Assembly (NCBI GenBank): GCA_003150615.1
Contig: QALN01000001.1
Location: 1-64,000 of the forward strand
DNA from: Flavobacteriales bacterium
Lineage (GTDB): Bacteria; Bacteroidota; Bacteroidia; Flavobacteriales; UBA1820
Length of the DNA: 64,000 nt
Reading direction: 5' to 3'
Made by a program: the position numbers and the translations under genes
The notes under the pieces: model-generated
Seen by the model: the letters and a program-made list of their open reading frames with translations, nothing else
What the model was told of the DNA's origin: nothing
Database searches by the model: none
Shown here: positions 33,899 through 43,783 of the stretch, piece after piece
How positions within the stretch are numbered: the first letter of the stretch is position 1
Layout of the letters: the number at the start of each line of letters is the position of its first letter

Positions 33899-36301
33899 AT
33901 GAAAAGATTAATTTTTACGGGATTTTTTTGTGTCCTGGGTTTCGGCGTTACTGTTTTTGCCCAGAAATTAACCCCTGAACTGTTGAACAAGGCCAGGGAG
34001 ATGGGAGTGTCCGAAACCAGGATAAACGAAGCTATCAATACCCAGCAGGGCAACACCGGCAGAAGGACTATAAACAATGTTGTCGATACGGCTACTTCGA
34101 GAAATTTCGACATAATATCGCCTAATGCCGAACCTACCCCGACAAGGACTTCTGATGTATTCGGAAGTGAAATATTCAGTTCGAGAAATCTGTCGTTCGA
34201 GCCTAACTTCAACATGCCTACGCCGGACGATTATAAACTGGCGGCAGGCGATGAATTGATAATATCCATCTGGGGAAGCTCGGAGGCTAATTATATCAAT
34301 AAAATAACTCCGGACGGAACTATAAACATACCCGACGTCGGCGTTATTTTCATAAGCGGACTTACGGTTGCCCAGGCACAGAAAACGATAGTAGGCAAAC
34401 TTAGCCAGGTTTTCTCCGGTATAGACACCGGCGAAGTCAATGTGAAAGTGGCTCTCGGTAAGATACGCAGCATAAAGGTGAACATAGCCGGAGAGGCGGC
34501 TGTTCCGGGCACTTATACTCTGCCGTCGCTTTCGACTTTGTTCAATGCGCTTTACCTTGCGGGCGGTGTGAACAATATAGGTTCTTTGCGAGATATCCGC
34601 GTGTATCGCAACAACAAGGAGGTTGCCAGACTGGATGCTTACGATTATATCATAAACGGCAAATACGAAACCAACATAACGCTTTCGGACAATGATATGG
34701 TAGTGGTAAGTCCTTATCAGAACCATGTGAAGATAACAGGTAAGGTAAAACGCAACCGGACATTTGAACTTAAGAAGGACGAAACGCTGGACGACCTGGT
34801 GCGTTTTGCCGGAGGTTTTTCCGGGGACGCATATACGGACAATGTCACCGTGAACAGGAAAGCAGGAAGCCGTTACAGCATATTCACGGTAGATAACGAC
34901 ATGATGCCTTCGTTTGCAATGATGGATAAGGACTCGGTAAGCGTCGATTCGGTCATTGCGAAATACGATAATCGTGTGATTGTCAGGGGTGCTGTGTGGC
35001 GTCCTGGCGAATACCAGTTGTCGGAGCGTTTGAATACGGTAAAGGCGTTGATAGACAAGGCCGAAGGCGTCAAAGGCAATGCTTTCCTGTCGCGTTCCAT
35101 CCTAAAGCGGCAGAAAGAGGATTACACGTACGAGGTATTGCAGCTGGATATCCCGGCTATTATAAACGGTACGAGCGAGGACATAGCACTGCGTGGTGAG
35201 GACGAGATTTACATACCTTCGATGGACAGTCTTCGTGAGAAATATTCGGTAACAGTACGCGGCGAGGTCAACGGAATATCCGCATTGGATGAAAACGGGG
35301 AACTCTATCAGGATATAAACGCCATAAAATCCGGAAAAGACATACAGAATGACGACAAATCGGGTTACACTATCCCGTATATGGACGGTATGTCGGTGGA
35401 AGACGCAATAATACTTGCCGGCGGTTTCAAGGAAGCGGCAGCCCAGGCTATGATAAACGTAGTGCGCCGTATCAAGGATCCTTTGGCCACGCAATACAAC
35501 GATTCGGAGGCGAAAGTGTTTGAAATAACGCTTGAAAACGGTCTGGCACTCGACGACAACGGTAAAAAATTCGTGCTCGAACCGTTCGACGAGATAATCG
35601 TGCGCCGGTCTCCGGCCTATATCAAGCAGAGTTTCATCTCAGTGGAAGGCGAGGTCGTTTTCCAGGGAACCTACAACATTTCGAGCAACATGAGGCTTTC
35701 CGATGTGGTGGAAAAGGCCGGCGGACTGACACCTTATTCTTATGTCAAAGGAGCGCAGCTGCGGCGCAGGCTTTCCGATGCCGACATTGCCAAACTGGAA
35801 GCCAAAGTAAGAATGGCTCAGAGTTCTTCCGGAGCGGATTCCCTGTCCACCGAGACCGCCGAACAGATAACGACGTATTACCCTGTGGCCATAGACCTCG
35901 AAAAAGCTATGAAAAACAGGAAAGGCGTATACGATATCGTATTGCAGGAAGGTGACAAGATTATCATACCGCAGTATGTGAGCACGGTCAAGATAAGCGG
36001 TGCTGTGGTCTATCCGAATGCCACTACTTATCTTCCCGGTAAAAAACTCAAGGAATACATACTGAATGCCGGAGGATATATGCAGAATGCACGCAAAAGG
36101 GCGTATGTGGTGTATATGAACGGCCAGGTTGCCACTACCAAAGGCGGCTTGTTCGGAAGACGGTATCCCAAAATAGAGCCGGGAGCCGAAATAATCGTCC
36201 CGTTCAGACAGAACAGAAACCGTCTTTCCCTTGGCGAGATAATGGGGCTGACGTCTTCGGTGACTTCGGTGGCGGCTCTTGTCAATTCGATGGTTAAATA
36301 A
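33899..36301 (+). CDS. SLBB-domain polysaccharide export protein (Wza-like)
   Basis: 800 residues. Signal peptide ends at VFA-QK. Poly_export domain at about 105-200 (YKLAAGDELIISIWGSSEAN, GTINIPDVGVIFISGLT), followed by repeated SLBB domains (for example INIAGEAAVPGTYTLPS-like at about 200, VRGAVWRPGEYQLSERL, VEGEVVFQGTYNISSNM, ISGAVVYPNATTYLPGK). Forms the outer-membrane channel for capsule or exopolysaccharide. Followed by a Wzz-type partner; no glycosyltransferases follow, so it serves a polysaccharide made elsewhere. Confidence 0.9.
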   Translation: MKRLIFTGFFCVLGFGVTVFAQKLTPELLNKAREMGVSETRINEAINTQQGNTGRRTINNVVDTATSRNFDIISPNAEPTPTRTSDVFGSEIFSSRNLSFEPNFNMPTPDDYKLAAGDELIISIWGSSEANYINKITPDGTINIPDVGVIFISGLTVAQAQKTIVGKLSQVFSGIDTGEVNVKVALGKIRSIKVNIAGEAAVPGTYTLPSLSTLFNALYLAGGVNNIGSLRDIRVYRNNKEVARLDAYDYIINGKYETNITLSDNDMVVVSPYQNHVKITGKVKRNRTFELKKDETLDDLVRFAGGFSGDAYTDNVTVNRKAGSRYSIFTVDNDMMPSFAMMDKDSVSVDSVIAKYDNRVIVRGAVWRPGEYQLSERLNTVKALIDKAEGVKGNAFLSRSILKRQKEDYTYEVLQLDIPAIINGTSEDIALRGEDEIYIPSMDSLREKYSVTVRGEVNGISALDENGELYQDINAIKSGKDIQNDDKSGYTIPYMDGMSVEDAIILAGGFKEAAAQAMINVVRRIKDPLATQYNDSEAKVFEITLENGLALDDNGKKFVLEPFDEIIVRRSPAYIKQSFISVEGEVVFQGTYNISSNMRLSDVVEKAGGLTPYSYVKGAQLRRRLSDADIAKLEAKVRMAQSSSGADSLSTETAEQITTYYPVAIDLEKAMKNRKGVYDIVLQEGDKIIIPQYVSTVKISGAVVYPNATTYLPGKKLKEYILNAGGYMQNARKRAYVVYMNGQVATTKGGLFGRRYPKIEPGAEIIVPFRQNRNRLSLGEIMGLTSSVTSVAALVNSMVK

Positions 36302-36376
36302 ATTAACGGTTGCATGCCGAATATCCGCGATATCCGTAAAACGGCAGGTATGCTTTAAAATACAACAGTGTACGTT

Positions 36377-37468
36377 ATGTCCGAAGACGTTAAAAACACA
36401 GATCAGGAAAAAGATATAGACCTGATGGAACTGGCTTCAAAAGTATGGGAGTCCAGAAAACTCATCATAAAGGTTACGGCTGTATCGGCTGTATTGGGGC
36501 TTATTGTTGCTTTCAGCATACCGGCCGAATATATTACTCCTGTCAAAATGGTTGCCGAAGGCGGAAACACGCAATCGACTTCCGGAATTGCCGATTTGCT
36601 GAGTATGGGCGGTTTCGGCGGCGGAACACGCGGAGCTGACGGTATAGGGGTCCCTTTATATCCTGAGGTGGTCACAACCAAGCCTTTTTTGGCCGAAATG
36701 TGCGGCATAAAGGTACAGGGCCGGAAAATGGACGAGCCTGTCACACTTTACAATTATCTGGCAAAGGAACAGAAGGCGGCCTGGTGGACGTATATAATCC
36801 AGGCTCCTTCGAGATTTATGAACTGGGTGTCGTCGTTGTTTTCGGGTGAAGGCGGGAAATCAGGCCGTGCCGGCGAGGATATAGACATATTTTCTCTCAC
36901 GGGTGAACAATCACGCGTGCTGAAGGTTCTCTATGGAAGGGTGAATGCTTCTATCGACAAGAGGTCTGGGGTGATGAGTGTGGCCGTGACCATGCAGGAT
37001 CCGGTGATATCCGCTGTGGTGGCCGATTCGATAGTGCATAAACTCGGAGAGTATATAATAAGGTACCGTACGGACAAGGCCCGTCAGGATATGGATTATG
37101 CACAGAAAACATTCGACGAAGCCAAAGCCGCTTATTATTCTGCGCAGGGGAAATACGCCGACTTTGTCGATAGGAACAAAAACATAATAAAACAGACTGT
37201 ACAGATAGAAGAAGACCGCCTGAGGAATGAAATGAACCTTGCCTACGGAGTGTATAATGCTACCGCCCAACAGCTCGAAACAGCCAAGATGAAAGTACAG
37301 GAACAGACTCCGTGCATAACGGTGATAGAGCCGGCTTCGGTGCCTATTTATCAGTCCAAACCTCGGAAATCTGTGATACTCATCGGTTTTATGTTCTTAG
37401 GGGCTGTTTGTGCGATGGGTTATATTCTGTCTAAGGATTTATTTTTTCAAAAAAGAAATAATCTTTAA
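36377..37468 (+). CDS. Wzz/chain-length determinant family protein
   Basis: 363 residues from the ATG at 36377. N-terminal helix at about 28-50 (LIIKVTAVSAVLGLIVAF), a Gly-rich loop SMGGFGGGTRG, a coiled-coil domain (about 225-310) and a C-terminal helix (about 332-355). Sets polysaccharide chain length together with the export protein upstream. No tyrosine-kinase domain is fused. Ends the operon before a very long terminator palindrome. Confidence 0.88.
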   Translation: MSEDVKNTDQEKDIDLMELASKVWESRKLIIKVTAVSAVLGLIVAFSIPAEYITPVKMVAEGGNTQSTSGIADLLSMGGFGGGTRGADGIGVPLYPEVVTTKPFLAEMCGIKVQGRKMDEPVTLYNYLAKEQKAAWWTYIIQAPSRFMNWVSSLFSGEGGKSGRAGEDIDIFSLTGEQSRVLKVLYGRVNASIDKRSGVMSVAVTMQDPVISAVVADSIVHKLGEYIIRYRTDKARQDMDYAQKTFDEAKAAYYSAQGKYADFVDRNKNIIKQTVQIEEDRLRNEMNLAYGVYNATAQQLETAKMKVQEQTPCITVIEPASVPIYQSKPRKSVILIGFMFLGAVCAMGYILSKDLFFQKRNNL

Positions 37469-37474
37469 ACTGTA

Positions 37475-37537
37475 AACCCCGATAAAAATACGGACAGCCG
37501 GGCCACAGGCCCGGCTGTCCGTATTTTTATCGGGGTT
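37475..37537. terminator. 30-bp perfect inverted repeat terminator
   Basis: Arms 37475-37504 and 37508-37537 are perfect reverse complements with a 3-base loop (ACA). The core ACGGACAGCCGGGCC is GC-rich and AAAAAT lies mid-arm. It ends the export operon; the length is far beyond a normal terminator. Confidence 0.85.
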
Positions 37538-37568
37538 GTTTTGCGGATGCGGTCATGGGTGGCAATAT

Positions 37569-37724
37569 TTACGGTTTCAGCACATAATGCACCCAAGGTT
37601 TCTCCGCGCTTTTCCGCTCGTCAGGGATTTCGGCTATATAACCGGACAAAACCTTATAGCCGGCGGGTGGTGCGGTGTACACAATGCTTCCTATGCCGAT
37701 TTCAAAGGATAATTCAAGTGACAA
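37569..37724 (-). CDS. possible small protein downstream of Omp85-type gene
   Basis: A 51-codon frame with a TTG start at 37724 lies in the same frame as the upstream gene, 15 bases after its stop. Its translation (GSIVYTAPPAGYKVLSG, AEIPDERKSAEKPWVHYVL) looks protein-like. The upstream gene already ends in a C-terminal Phe, as beta-barrels do, so read-through is not needed. No family recognised; there is no ATG. Confidence 0.35.
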   Translation of the reverse strand: MSLELSFEIGIGSIVYTAPPAGYKVLSGYIAEIPDERKSAEKPWVHYVLKP

Positions 37725-37739
37725 AAAAGCATGTCGTGT

Positions 37740-38993
37740 TTAGAAAAGTTCGTCCAGACCGAGGTATATCTGCGTATCGCCGCGTGTGGTCACGCCTATG
37801 TCGGCACGGAAGTACATCCTCTGGTTTTTGAAGGGCTTGAAACGAAGTCCGCCGCCGAATGTTGGCTTGTCCATTTTAAGGGCTTTCAATGGTGTAGGCC
37901 CTACGTTGGCTGTACTGGCGAAAGCGGCCAGTCCGAATCGCCCGAAGTAATACCTGTATTCCGCCTGTACGGACATAAGGTTGCGGTCATTGTACCGGCC
38001 GGTGCTATATCCACGGCTGTGTACCCCGTTGGACAACTGTGCCATATCCTGAAACGGAATATGTCCGGTGGACATCTGCGAGTAGAAATTAAATGCAATC
38101 ACTTGTGTGGATGCTATCGGGACGTAATACCGTATATCGACCAGATATTTCGTGTAATTTTCGCTGCTTCCCATGAATTTAGCGTTGAAATATCCGTCGA
38201 CGCTCAGGTATAGCCCGTCCAAAGGAACGAACTGATGATCGCGCCGGTCGTACAGGTAATGCAGGGAAAAACCGGAAGAAACTGTTCCGGAGCTGCCTGT
38301 TATGGTCCCAGGTTCGAGCATACCTCCTTCCTTAACGTCTGATACGCCGTAGTCGTTGTAATGCAGCCCTACGCCTATGTATATGTTCCGGAACCATTCC
38401 CAGTAAGTGCTGATACGCAGTATGGTTGTGCGTTTGTCGTATTCTTCGCTCTGATCGTCGGTGGTGTCGGGGCCAATTGCCCAGAATGTTGAAGGGTAGT
38501 GCCCCAATCCGAAGTAACCTTTCACCAGCAGACGGTCGTTCATGAAATACGTGACCGGACGTATGGATACCGACATGTTGCCTTTGAATGTGAAATCGGC
38601 GGAAAGGTCCACGTAGGATTGTCGTTTGATCCTTCCAATTACGGCTGGTTTGTAGTTGTTTATGTACATACGCGCTGTGAATCCAAGTCCCAAGCCGTCC
38701 TCTTCCGAGTATGAAAATTCGGGAACGGCCAGAAACGACACTTTGCGGCGTTTGGTAGTATCTACCTCAAAAAGGCTGCTCACGGAGTCTATGAAGCCTA
38801 TGAATTTCGATTTTTTTGCTTCAGGTACGCCGGAGGTGGAGTCGGCTACCGCCGGGCTTATGCCGTACCGTACCGTGTCGGGAGCTTCTCCTTTTGAATG
38901 TATTTTGTTGTCGCGCTCCTGTGCCTTGCATATGTGGCATATGCATAGTGCGCAACATAAAAATACGAATACTATGTATTTGGTTAATATCAA
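37740..38993 (-). CDS. BamA/TamA-family (Omp85) outer membrane protein
   Basis: 417 residues starting with TTG at 38993; the signal peptide (YIVFVFLCCALCICHICKA) begins there and no ATG fits. The C-terminal part is a beta-barrel with alternating aromatic residues, GFSLHYLYDRRDHQFVPLDG, and the surface-antigen motif with final ...YLGLDELF. There are no obvious POTRA domains, so it resembles short surface-antigen (D15) barrels. Role unknown. Confidence 0.82.
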   Translation of the reverse strand: MILTKYIVFVFLCCALCICHICKAQERDNKIHSKGEAPDTVRYGISPAVADSTSGVPEAKKSKFIGFIDSVSSLFEVDTTKRRKVSFLAVPEFSYSEEDGLGLGFTARMYINNYKPAVIGRIKRQSYVDLSADFTFKGNMSVSIRPVTYFMNDRLLVKGYFGLGHYPSTFWAIGPDTTDDQSEEYDKRTTILRISTYWEWFRNIYIGVGLHYNDYGVSDVKEGGMLEPGTITGSSGTVSSGFSLHYLYDRRDHQFVPLDGLYLSVDGYFNAKFMGSSENYTKYLVDIRYYVPIASTQVIAFNFYSQMSTGHIPFQDMAQLSNGVHSRGYSTGRYNDRNLMSVQAEYRYYFGRFGLAAFASTANVGPTPLKALKMDKPTFGGGLRFKPFKNQRMYFRADIGVTTRGDTQIYLGLDELF

Positions 38994-39443
38994 ATTTCCT
39001 TCCGTTTTCTTTGAAAGCGCAATATGAGTTTACGGACGTTCATACGGCCTTTGTGAGTGCTAAGATAGATAAAGTTGCGGAAATAAATGGCCGGAAAATG
39101 TTAATCGTGGAGTTAAGGGATATCATCACGTCGGCTTCTTTGCCGCCGTATTTCTGTCGTGGCTTTATGGGGAAACATTGTCAGTTTATTCACCTGTGTG
39201 CATGTGAGGGAAAATATGACTGTCGCATATAATGACGCAATAACATTCGGGCTGTGTTTCATGCCGGAGTGAAATGCAATGGTAGTTATTGAAGTTGTGG
39301 AAAGCATTATTGTCCGTAGCGACGGAGGATTAGTTATATATTTTTACATCTGTGAAACTTGTGTTTTATTTCTTTTTTGATTATATTTGTTAATAACAAG
39401 ATGTATGCAATGAGAAAAGACAAATAAAAAAGGTACGGAAAGT
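38994..39443. other. intergenic region, no gene seen
   Basis: About 450 bases between divergent genes with no supported coding frame. The only clear feature is TATATTTG at 39382-39389, the probable promoter of the gene at 39444. Confidence 0.55.
39382..39389 (+). promoter_or_regulatory. -7 box TATATTTG
   Basis: TATATTTG, 54 bases before the ATG at 39444. Confidence 0.6.
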
Positions 39444-40943
39444 ATGGCGAAAAGAAAGAATAGTGTAAATACACAGGAAAATGTAATGATGAATGACTTC
39501 AGCCGCGAAATGGCAGAGTTCAACAGGAATATTCAGGAGAGTATGAACGGGCTGAGAGGGTTGGCCAATGGTGTTGGACATCTGAACGACAACCTGAGGG
39601 AGGCTGTCGGCCTGACGGAAATTATCGCCTCTGGTGGGCGTGATATGGTGTCGGGATTTTCGGCGGCTGCCAAGGCGATACACGAAATATCGGCGGTGAA
39701 AAGCAGCGGCGGGACTGCGGGGCTTATGTCGGATGCCGTATCTCAGGCGGAACAGGCCACTCAGATGATGGACAGCGGATTGAAGAAAGCGGCCGGGGAA
39801 TCGGGTTCCAAATTCGGGGAAATTTTCGGAGGTATTGCCGGAGGGTTGGGCGCGGCGTTTTCCATAGCTGGAAGTATAGTCGGTATTTTCAAAAAACGCA
39901 GGGAGGAAGAAAAAAAATACCAGAGGGAACATCTTCAGGCGTTGAACGCACAGCTTACGGCAGAAGTACAGCTCGGACTTCTTACTTCTTCGCGCCTTGT
40001 GACCGAGCAGCAGATAACGCGTGAAAAATACAAACAGATAGAAAAAGGTATAGGCAATGCCGGAGCATCGCGTCAGGATGTGTTGTCGGACGTAGATAAG
40101 TCGATGGATGCGACGCGAGACAAACTCGATGGCAGGTACAGTGCGGCGTACAAGCGCACCGAAAGGGATTATCTGAACGCCCTTGCTGCGCTTAAAAACA
40201 ATGCGGGTGACCTCGACTGGCTGAATTCCGCAGGGTCTAACCCTTTGATGAACAAGAGCAATGACCATTACGACGAGTATATGGCTTATCTTAACCGTCT
40301 GAAAGCCATAGCCGAGCAAAAGGAACAGTGGGAACAACAGCAGCAGCAACTCGTGGATAAAACGATAGGTTCTACTGCCGACAGTCTGGCGCAGTCGTGG
40401 ATAGAGGCATTCGAAAAGGGCGAGGAAGCCACGTGGGACTTTGCAAAGAATTTCGAGGATGTCATGCGCAAGGCTATTGTAAACGGCTTCTCCGATTCGG
40501 TAATATTGGCTCAGATAGATCCTATATTCAAGAAATTCCAGGAAAGGGTTTCCGGTTACCTGTCCGGTGAAATGGAACTGGACGATATCATAACCCCGGA
40601 GTTGGAAAAACAGGTGGCGGATACGTCGGAAAAGATAAAAAAACTGTCGCCGGAGTTGCAGAAGATACTGGAAAAACTTGGACTGGACGTTTCCAATTCG
40701 TCCGCCAATACCCTTTCTGCTGCCATAAAGGGTGTGAGCGAGGAAACCGCTTCGCTCTTGGCTGGACAGATGAATGCCATACGGTTGAACCAGTCGCGTT
40801 CGGCGGATCAACTGGCCGAGAGCCTGATAGCGTTGAACAGGATAGAGGCAAATACACGTTATAACCGTTACCTTGAGAGTATAGACCGTAAAATGGATGC
40901 TTTTTCTTCGGGAGGTTCGTTAAAGGCTGCGGGGCTTGCCTGA
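39444..40943 (+). CDS. coiled-coil/glycine-zipper protein resembling phage tape-measure C-terminus
   Basis: 499 residues, no signal peptide. Long helical N-terminus (1-120), a glycine-rich hydrophobic segment at 124-149 (EIFGGIAGGLGAAFSIAGSI), a basic patch KKRREEEKK, then heptad-rich helices. Residues 370-400 (FEDVMRKAIVNGFSDSVILA) and the end LIALNRIEANTRYNRYLESI resemble the C-terminal part of tail tape-measure proteins of Bacteroidota phages. No other phage gene is nearby. It could be a domesticated phage fragment or a pore-forming/effector-like protein. Function unknown. Confidence 0.75.
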   Translation: MAKRKNSVNTQENVMMNDFSREMAEFNRNIQESMNGLRGLANGVGHLNDNLREAVGLTEIIASGGRDMVSGFSAAAKAIHEISAVKSSGGTAGLMSDAVSQAEQATQMMDSGLKKAAGESGSKFGEIFGGIAGGLGAAFSIAGSIVGIFKKRREEEKKYQREHLQALNAQLTAEVQLGLLTSSRLVTEQQITREKYKQIEKGIGNAGASRQDVLSDVDKSMDATRDKLDGRYSAAYKRTERDYLNALAALKNNAGDLDWLNSAGSNPLMNKSNDHYDEYMAYLNRLKAIAEQKEQWEQQQQQLVDKTIGSTADSLAQSWIEAFEKGEEATWDFAKNFEDVMRKAIVNGFSDSVILAQIDPIFKKFQERVSGYLSGEMELDDIITPELEKQVADTSEKIKKLSPELQKILEKLGLDVSNSSANTLSAAIKGVSEETASLLAGQMNAIRLNQSRSADQLAESLIALNRIEANTRYNRYLESIDRKMDAFSSGGSLKAAGLA

Positions 40944-40977
40944 TTTTACGACATATGTTTTTTTGCGTTTTGGACAT

Positions 40978-41018
40978 TAAAAAAGCTGGCAACAAATATT
41001 TGTTGCCAGCTTTTTTAA
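40978..41018. terminator. bidirectional terminator
   Basis: AAAAAAGCTGGCAACAAA pairs with TTTGTTGCCAGCTTTTTT, between convergent genes. Confidence 0.9.
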
Positions 41019-41040
41019 TGTTGTCGTTTATAACCCCGTG

Positions 41041-42204
41041 TCAGTACGTGTGGGATTCTTCCTTTATGTTTTGTTTGTCTATTCTCTTTTTGTCCATGGA
41101 ACGCCATACGTATGCTATGTACGCTATTACAAACGGTACGAGCAGCGATACGTAACTCATCACAACCAGAGTATAGCGTCCCGACGAACTGTTTTCTATC
41201 GTCAGACCGTTCTGTATGTAGCGTCCGGTAGCCGGATAGTACACCGTATCGTTCAGTCCGGCGCACAGCAGAAGCGCGAATACGGCCAGTAAAGCTCCGG
41301 CTCCGGCATAGTATATTCCGGATTTGCTCTTCGTGTATCCGCTTATGGCTATTCCCGCCAGCACACCGGCTACTCCGCCTACGAACGCTATTCCTACCAG
41401 AGGCATCTGTATAAAGTTGTGCAGGTATTTGTATGGCTCCATGCTTATAAGGCCAGCGGCATCGTAGGCGCATCCTGGCCTTACCAATATGTTTGCCAGG
41501 AAAAAGAGGAAAAACAGCAGGAAGAAAGGCGTCTCGCGGCGTATTATTTTCATCGCGCGTTTGTTTATTTCCTCGTTGTCTATCCGGTTACGCAGGTACA
41601 TTGCGCCCAAAAGGCGGGATAGGAACATCACCGCCAGGCCGAGCGACAGGTTTATGTATGTGGTGTATCGCGACAGGTCGAAAGCCAGTTCCAGTCCGCC
41701 GAACCCGCCTTCCCATGTCGGGTTGACAAGGCCGCTGTCGGAGTTCGTCACTATCGAGAATTCGCTGCCGGTAAAAAGCGTGGCAACGACCACGCCAAGC
41801 AGCATCGTAGCTCCGAAGCCGTTTATTATCAGGAATGCCTCGTATGTCGAGCTGCCCAGAAGGTTGTCGGCTTTGGAGCGGAATTCGTACGATACGGCCT
41901 GTATTATGAAACAGAAAAGAATGAGTATCCATACCCAGTATGCGCCTCCGAAGCTGGTGGCGTAGAACAGGGGAAACGATGCGAAAAATGCTCCTCCGAA
42001 TGTGACGAGCGTAGTGAACGTCAGTTCCCATTTGTGCCCGAGGGCATTTACTATCATCGTGCGCTCTATGTCGCTTTTCCCGGCCTGGTAAAGCATTGAT
42101 TGGCCTCCCTGTACGAAAAGGAGGAACACCAGACATCCGCCCAGAAGCGAAATGATCATCCACCAGTACTGCTGGAGCATTAGCGTTGTGAATTGTTCGA
42201 ACAT
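41041..42204 (-). CDS. cydB: cytochrome bd ubiquinol/menaquinol oxidase subunit II
   Basis: 387 residues with nine or so predicted membrane helices. Starts MFEQFTTLMLQQYWWMIISL. Partner of CydA in cytochrome bd, the high-affinity terminal oxidase. Lies 16 bases after cydA. Family recognition is by position, length and helix pattern. Confidence 0.94.
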   Translation of the reverse strand: MFEQFTTLMLQQYWWMIISLLGGCLVFLLFVQGGQSMLYQAGKSDIERTMIVNALGHKWELTFTTLVTFGGAFFASFPLFYATSFGGAYWVWILILFCFIIQAVSYEFRSKADNLLGSSTYEAFLIINGFGATMLLGVVVATLFTGSEFSIVTNSDSGLVNPTWEGGFGGLELAFDLSRYTTYINLSLGLAVMFLSRLLGAMYLRNRIDNEEINKRAMKIIRRETPFFLLFFLFFLANILVRPGCAYDAAGLISMEPYKYLHNFIQMPLVGIAFVGGVAGVLAGIAISGYTKSKSGIYYAGAGALLAVFALLLCAGLNDTVYYPATGRYIQNGLTIENSSSGRYTLVVMSYVSLLVPFVIAYIAYVWRSMDKKRIDKQNIKEESHTY

Positions 42205-42220
42205 AGCGGTGTAGTTTTTT

Positions 42221-43783
42221 TTAGTTTATACCTTTTTTAATCTGGGAGAACATAATCTTCAGTTCGGCGATAAGCAGAACGGTGAACGTGGCTGCGAATA
42301 TCCAGAACGTGGTCTGCACGGCTGTTGCGCTTACCTGCGATACGGCCGATACGGTCGGCATAAGGTCTTGTATCACCCAGGGTTGACGGCCCACTTCGGT
42401 CACTATCCAGCCGCACATCGAACTGACGTAAACCAGCGGTATGGCCGCTACGGCAGCATAGTAAAACCAGCGTTTGCCTTCGAGTTTGTCACGGTACGAG
42501 AAGTACAGCGAGAGAGCGAAAAGAGCGAGGAAAAACATTCCCAGGCCTACCATCAGGCGGAACGAATAAAATGTGAGAGGTACGTTCGGCACGAGCCTTT
42601 GCGCGTTCTTTTCCATTATCTGCGGGTCTTTGTCGTAGTAGTACCCGTATCCGAAGTATGAAAAATGCTCTTTTTTCCACTGCGGATCGTAGAATTTCTT
42701 CAACGCCAGTTCGTATTCCAGAGAGCCTTTTTCTTTTTCCCTCAGGTCAGCCAGGGCTTTTTGGGCTTCGTACCCCCGGCGCATTTTTTCGTAAGCGGAC
42801 ATTATGCCTTGTTCCGGATTACCTTCGATAAGGTCGTTTATACCCGGAACGAACGTGCCGGTGCTATGGTCGGAAAGAAACGACAACATGCCCGGTATTG
42901 CCACTCCAGGTACGTCTATCGATTTATAACCCTGACCTTTGTCCTGTTTTACTATGCCGATGACCGTAAGCGGGGCTTCCGTACGCCCGTAAACGAGCCC
43001 TTCGGCGGCGGCCAGTTTCATAGGTTGTATCTCGAATATGCGCCGTCCGGAACCGTCGCCGGTGTAAATGCTGAGCAATATGCCGAACATGCCGAACATG
43101 GCGGCAATGCGTATGCTGCGTTTGGCCATGTCATTGTGGCGGCGTTTGAGAAGGTACCACGAACTTACGCCGATGACGAATACCCCTGCAGTGACATATC
43201 CCGACGATACGGCATGGAAAAATTTGTTGATAGCAGTGGGGGACAGCAGTACCGCCCAGAAGTCCATCATTTCGTTGCGTGCTGTTTCGGGGTTGAACTG
43301 CATGCCTACCGGATCCTGCATCCATGCGTTAGCCACGAGTATCCACAGCGCGGAGAGATTGGCCCCGACGGCTACCAGCCAGCTAGATGTAAGGTGAAAT
43401 CCTTTGCCCACACGGTCCCAGCCGAAGAACATGACGGCTATGAACGTCGTTTCAAGGAAAAACGCCATGATGCCTTCTATGGCAAGCGGCGCGCCGAATA
43501 TGTCGCCCACGAACCACGAGTAGTTCGACCAGTTGGTTCCGAATTCGAATTCGAGGATAAGCCCCGTAGCCACGCCGACAGCGAAGTTTATTCCGAAGAG
43601 TTTCATCCAGAATTTGGTCGTTTTTTTCCACTGCGGGTCGCCGGTACGGTAGTAGATGGTCTCCATGATGGCTATTATCCACGTAAGGCCCAATGTGAGC
43701 GGGACGAAAAGCCAATGGTAAAGGGCCGTCAAAGCGAACTGCGCTCTCGACCAGTCGATTAGCTGAAAATCTATTGATTCCAT
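42221..43783 (-). CDS. cydA: cytochrome bd oxidase subunit I
   Basis: 520 residues from the ATG at 43783. Haem-binding His near the N-terminus in RAQFALTALYHWLFVPLTLG, the periplasmic Q-loop region, and GWIVTEVGRQPWVIQDLMPT, the conserved GRQPW motif. Oxidises menaquinol and reduces O2 to water. Middle gene of DUF4492-cydA-cydB. Confidence 0.96.
   Translation of the reverse strand: MESIDFQLIDWSRAQFALTALYHWLFVPLTLGLTWIIAIMETIYYRTGDPQWKKTTKFWMKLFGINFAVGVATGLILEFEFGTNWSNYSWFVGDIFGAPLAIEGIMAFFLETTFIAVMFFGWDRVGKGFHLTSSWLVAVGANLSALWILVANAWMQDPVGMQFNPETARNEMMDFWAVLLSPTAINKFFHAVSSGYVTAGVFVIGVSSWYLLKRRHNDMAKRSIRIAAMFGMFGILLSIYTGDGSGRRIFEIQPMKLAAAEGLVYGRTEAPLTVIGIVKQDKGQGYKSIDVPGVAIPGMLSFLSDHSTGTFVPGINDLIEGNPEQGIMSAYEKMRRGYEAQKALADLREKEKGSLEYELALKKFYDPQWKKEHFSYFGYGYYYDKDPQIMEKNAQRLVPNVPLTFYSFRLMVGLGMFFLALFALSLYFSYRDKLEGKRWFYYAAVAAIPLVYVSSMCGWIVTEVGRQPWVIQDLMPTVSAVSQVSATAVQTTFWIFAATFTVLLIAELKIMFSQIKKGIN

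Noticed and set aside
39444..40943. Prophage in this region
   Set aside because: Only one phage-like gene is present; flanks are normal chromosomal genes with terminators.
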